64,000 bases of DNA from Alistipes sp. GTDB lineage: Bacteria; Bacteroidota; Bacteroidia; Bacteroidales; Rikenellaceae. Positions 61,275 through 64,000 of the stretch are shown here, piece by piece (position 1 is the first letter of the stretch; each line of letters opens with the position of its first letter). Location of the stretch: assembly GCA_017483225.1 (NCBI GenBank), contig JAFULF010000010.1, positions 1 through 64,000 of the forward strand, given 5' to 3'. A program made the translations under genes and the position numbers. The notes below the pieces were generated by a model. It saw only the letters and a program-made list of their open reading frames with translations. It was not told the origin of the DNA and did no database searches.

Positions 61275-62219
61275 TCAGAAGTGCGAGAATCCTCTCCAAT
61301 CGGGGTAAAAGGTCTTACCTTTTTCTCGCCACTCTATCTCCGGCTGTGGCGACTCCGTAATCTCGCCTATGGCGTAAGGCTCGTAGCCGAACCGCTCGGC
61401 AAACTGCCTCCGCATCGCCTCGACGCCCGACCTCTCGACGGTAAACAGGAGCATATAGTCCTCGCCGCCGCCGACGGCATCCCTAATCGTGGCACCCTCG
61501 TAGATGGGTATCTGCTCCACATTGACCACGGCACCCACCTTCGAGGCGACGAGTATGTGTCGCAGGTCGGAGGCGAGTCCGTCCGATAAATCCATCATAG
61601 CGTGTACGCAGGGTTGTGCCCCCAGCCACTCGCCCTCGGCCACCTGCGCCTGCGGGGCGTGGTGCAGATGTGCTGCCGCCGTGTCGCCATCTCCGTCGAG
61701 GATGTTGCGCAGCCCTAAGGCAGAGCCTCCGAGCACGCCTCCGACAAATATCACATCGCCCGACCGTGCCGCACTGCGTCGCTTTATGTGCGACTCGGGC
61801 GCACGACCTATCGCCGTCACGTTTATCGTGATGCCCCTGAGCGAGGATGTCGTATCGCCACCTACCAGCGGCACGCCGTACCGCTCTGCCACGCTGCGAT
61901 ACCCCTCGATGAAGCTCTCCGCCCACCCCTCGGGGCAGTCGGCAGGCAGCGACAGCGCCAGCAGCGTGGCGATGGGACGTGCGCCCATAGCTGCAATATC
62001 GCTCAGGTTGACCATCAGTGACTTGGCCCCCACCTGCTCGGGTGTGGCCTCTGTGCGTAGGAAGTGTACCCCCTCGTTGAGGGTGTCGGAGGTGAACAGC
62101 AGGGCCTCGTCGTTGCCCAAACCATATACGGCGCAGTCATCCCCAATGCCCTCGAAGCCGTTGCTCGGCAGGGTGGCGAAGAGGTTGCGCAGCGACTCTA
62201 TGAAACCGAACTCGGTCAT
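61275..62219 (-). CDS. thiL: Thiamine-monophosphate kinase
   Basis: The 314-residue enzyme phosphorylates thiamine monophosphate to TPP. It has GFEGIGDDCAVYGL (near 21-34), the metal-binding TSDTLNEGVHFLR (near 43-55), MVNLSDIAAMGARPIATLLALSLP (near 68-91), GGDTTSS (near 118-124), and MDLSDGLASDL (near 208-218). It begins 2 bases after the FtsB/DivIC-like gene. No riboswitch precedes it, unlike the thiamine receptor operon. Confidence 0.93.
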   Translation of the reverse strand: MTEFGFIESLRNLFATLPSNGFEGIGDDCAVYGLGNDEALLFTSDTLNEGVHFLRTEATPEQVGAKSLMVNLSDIAAMGARPIATLLALSLPADCPEGWAESFIEGYRSVAERYGVPLVGGDTTSSLRGITINVTAIGRAPESHIKRRSAARSGDVIFVGGVLGGSALGLRNILDGDGDTAAAHLHHAPQAQVAEGEWLGAQPCVHAMMDLSDGLASDLRHILVASKVGAVVNVEQIPIYEGATIRDAVGGGEDYMLLFTVERSGVEAMRRQFAERFGYEPYAIGEITESPQPEIEWREKGKTFYPDWRGFSHF

Positions 62220-62221
62220 CG

Positions 62222-62572
62222 TTAATCCTCCTCGAAGATAAATACCTGCTCGCCCTTGCGCTGCATATGGTACTTCTCACGGGCATACTCCTCCAAGTGC
62301 TCGTCATATTTCAGGCTTTCGAGCAGCAGGGAGTCTGCCTCAATGCTTTGCAGGTATGTCTGTTTTTCGCTGTTCAGATGTGAGATTTCAATCTTCATCT
62401 TGACGACGGAGTAGAGCGTGCGGAGTATGATAAAGGCAGTAATGGCAACGACGACTATCGTGATTATGCGCCACACGTTTAGCTCGACCTTGCCAAAAAA
62501 GTCGCCGATGCGCTTGCGAACAGCCGCCGGCAGACCTCTCTTCTTGCCATTTCTCTTCGTACTCTTACCCAT
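62222..62572 (-). CDS. FtsB/DivIC-family septum formation protein
   Basis: The 116-residue bitopic membrane protein has a basic N-terminus (KSTKRNGKKRGLPAAVRKR), one membrane helix (near 36-56, IITIVVVAITAFIILRTLYSV) and a coiled coil after it (KMKIEISHLNSEKQTYLQSI, near 58-77). It ends with EEYAREKYHMQRKGEQVFIF, the C-terminal pattern of septum formation initiators. It should belong to the FtsQLB-type division complex in the periplasm. It lies between queE and thiL with 2-base gaps. Confidence 0.85.
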   Translation of the reverse strand: MGKSTKRNGKKRGLPAAVRKRIGDFFGKVELNVWRIITIVVVAITAFIILRTLYSVVKMKIEISHLNSEKQTYLQSIEADSLLLESLKYDEHLEEYAREKYHMQRKGEQVFIFEED

Positions 62573-62574
62573 CG

Positions 62575-63201
62575 TTAAGGGATATGCATAAATTTATGAC
62601 TCTGAATCGAGATGCTCCACTTCGGATGGCTCTTGGCATACTCGACAATCTCCGGCATCATCTTCTCCGATACGCTCCACTCGGGTTGCAGGTAGAGCAG
62701 ACACTCGTCACCGACCCTTGCTGCATTCTGCTCCGCCCACTCGAAGTCGGCACTGCTGCCGATGATGACCTTCAACTCGTGTGCACGCTCGAAGGCCTCG
62801 TCAAGAGGCGGCAGGTTGCGCTTTGGCGAGAGGCATACCCAGTCGAACTCTCCGCTGAAAGGGTGTGAGCCGGATGTTTCGAGGAAGATTTTCAGCCCTC
62901 TCGCTTTAAGCCCCGCCGTCAGCGGCGCAAGAGGGTAGAGCAGTGGCTCTCCTCCCGTGATGACGATAGATTGCGCATCGCACTCCACGGCACGACGAAT
63001 CACAACCTCGATGTCGGTGGGAGGGTATAGGCGAGGATTCCACGCATATTTGGCATCACACCATGCGCACCCCACGTCACATCCACCCAGGCGGATGAAG
63101 TATGCAGGCTTGCCCGTATGGTATCCTTCGCCCTGTATGGTGTAGAAGTCCTCTACGAGTGGCAGTCGCAGACCGCCATCCCAAACCTCGTTGCTATTCA
63201 T
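62575..63201 (-). CDS. queE: 7-carboxy-7-deazaguanine synthase
   Basis: The 208-residue radical SAM enzyme makes the 7-deazaguanine ring on the path to queuosine. It has FYTIQGEGYHTGKPAYFIRLGGCD (near 19-42), a C-x3-C-x2-C iron-sulfur site in CDVGCAWCDAKYAW (near 41-54), the SAM-binding ITGGEPLLYP (near 80-89) and a C-terminal SIQSHKFM. The short form is usual for QueE. Its start overlaps the hpt stop by 8 bases. No other que genes are in the window. Confidence 0.93.
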   Translation of the reverse strand: MNSNEVWDGGLRLPLVEDFYTIQGEGYHTGKPAYFIRLGGCDVGCAWCDAKYAWNPRLYPPTDIEVVIRRAVECDAQSIVITGGEPLLYPLAPLTAGLKARGLKIFLETSGSHPFSGEFDWVCLSPKRNLPPLDEAFERAHELKVIIGSSADFEWAEQNAARVGDECLLYLQPEWSVSEKMMPEIVEYAKSHPKWSISIQSHKFMHIP

Positions 63202-63742
63202 CTACTACAACGTAAATATCTTTGAGGCCACGGCCTATCTGGTCATAGTCCAAACCATAGCCGGCGATGAAGGCGTTGCCAATCTCTATGGCGCAATACT
63301 TTATAGGGCGCTCATAGAGGTATTTCTCCGGCTTGAAGAAGAGGGTGCAGATTTCGACACTGCGAGGCGAGAGGCTCTCCAAGTACTTGACCATATGGTC
63401 GATGCTGTGTCCTGTCTCCACGATATCCTCCACGACGATAAGGTCACGGCCCGTTATATCAAAATCAATGCCGAGTTTGCGCTTAACCTCGCCCGTGGAT
63501 TGGGTGCCGGCATACGAAGAGAGTTGCGTGAAGGCAATCTCGTTGTCGAATGATACTTTGCGTACCAAGTCTGCCAAAAATATGAACGAACCGTTGAGCA
63601 CGCCGATAAAGATAGGCGGCCTCTCGCAGTCGGCATAATCCTTGTTAAGTCGCTCTGCCACAGCTGTTACTGCTCGGTCAATCTCTTCGGCAGGAATCAT
63701 CACCTCGAAGGTACGGTCGTTAAGCGTTACTCTCTGCTTCAT
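63194..63742 (-). CDS. hpt: Hypoxanthine phosphoribosyltransferase
   Basis: The 182-residue purine-salvage enzyme converts hypoxanthine (and usually guanine) to the nucleotide with PRPP. It has FIGVLNGSFIFLADLVRKV (near 46-64), and the PRPP motif DLIVVEDIVETGHS (near 99-112), with the acidic pair and the TG pair. A C-terminal GNAFIAGYGLDY follows. It heads the tight minus-strand run hpt-queE-ftsB-thiL. A -7-like TATTTTTG is at 63811-63818 without a good -33. Confidence 0.93.
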   Translation of the reverse strand: MKQRVTLNDRTFEVMIPAEEIDRAVTAVAERLNKDYADCERPPIFIGVLNGSFIFLADLVRKVSFDNEIAFTQLSSYAGTQSTGEVKRKLGIDFDITGRDLIVVEDIVETGHSIDHMVKYLESLSPRSVEICTLFFKPEKYLYERPIKYCAIEIGNAFIAGYGLDYDQIGRGLKDIYVVVDE

Positions 63743-63916
63743 TGTCTAAAAATCTATCTATGGTTTGTAAGCCCTCGTGTCTTTACGCACAAGGTGTGCA
63801 ATAATTAGCACAAAAATAATATTATTTTCCCAAAACAGACCTTTTTTGTTAAATATTTTGACCGATAAGGTGATTTGCGGGGCTCTTTTATACCTATTTC
63901 TATATATGATAGCAAA

Positions 63917-63958
63917 AGAGAGGGTTGTCGCAACACTCAAAGTTGGACAACCCTCTCT
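63917..63958 (-). terminator. Terminator of the gene entering from the right edge
   Basis: A perfect 13-bp stem AGAGAGGGTTGTC / GACAACCCTCTCT (63917-63929 with 63946-63958), followed on the minus strand by TTTT. It lies 20 bases past the stop at 63978. Confidence 0.8.
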
Positions 63959-63977
63959 ATGGTGAATGGGTATATGA

Positions 63978-64000
63978 CTACTCCTCATCGTAAGCGTCAC
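63978..64000 (-). CDS. C-terminal end of an unidentified gene (partial)
   Basis: On the minus strand the last codons read Asp-Ala-Tyr-Asp-Glu-Glu and a TAG at 63978-63980, directly followed by a terminator. Only seven complete codons including the stop are in the window, so no product can be named. Confidence 0.55.

Overview
The window looks like a stretch of chromosome from a gut Bacteroidota, most likely Alistipes or a close relative in the Rikenellaceae. The evidence is a SusC/SusD pair, the Bacteroidota promoter form TTG-N19/20-TAnnTTTG upstream of many genes, many lipoprotein signals, a TPP riboswitch in front of a TonB-dependent receptor, and GC-rich housekeeping genes broken by a few AT-rich lipoprotein genes. 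I found no rRNA, tRNA, CRISPR array, phage or transposase gene.

Layout. 1-4.2 kb (minus strand): an edge-truncated lipoprotein, a glycerol-1-phosphate dehydrogenase and a secreted SGNH-type hydrolase. 4.6-12.3 kb (plus): an SLC45-like sugar transporter followed by susC, susD and a SusE/F-like lipoprotein, ended by a strong terminator. 12.3-25 kb: a nitroreductase, metF-metH, recQ-rsmA (minus), then lptB-aroA-aroC-prmC-recX (plus). 25-32 kb: a shortened DUF2851-like gene and a WecA-type transferase (minus), then an FAD oxidoreductase, an unknown membrane protein and a sodium-solute symporter (plus), with repeat-rich DNA between. 32-38 kb (minus): a lipoprotein, a PnuC-like vitamin transporter and a TonB receptor under a TPP riboswitch, then an alpha-N-acetylglucosaminidase. 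38.4-44.9 kb (plus): a complete ftcD-hutU-hutH-hutI histidine degradation operon. 45-49 kb (minus): pfkA, a PfkB kinase and an S9 peptidase. 49.3-50.3 kb: a small AT-rich pair of unknown secreted proteins. 50.4-54 kb (plus): a nucleotidyltransferase, gltX and galM. 54-64 kb (minus): glgB, an acyltransferase, a GH13 lipoprotein, galK, thiL, a FtsB/DivIC protein, queE, hpt, and the last codons of one more gene.

Function. Two carbohydrate themes recur. Starch or maltodextrin capture (SLC45-susCDE) pairs with a surface GH13 lipoprotein and a branching enzyme about 45 kb away, and there is galactose entry through galM and galK. Host-glycan use is suggested by the GH89 enzyme. Thiamine salvage is indicated by the riboswitch-receptor-PnuT set and thiL. 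Histidine is degraded to glutamate with formimino transfer to tetrahydrofolate, which connects to the folate and methionine enzymes MetF and MetH.

The least explained material is non-coding. There is a family of about 120-bp structured repeats with terminal inverted repeats (three copies, each just 3' of a gene), two opposed arrays of TTAA words at exact 10-bp spacing, a leftover copy of the thiamine receptor's 3' end, and a set of terminators sharing a stem word.
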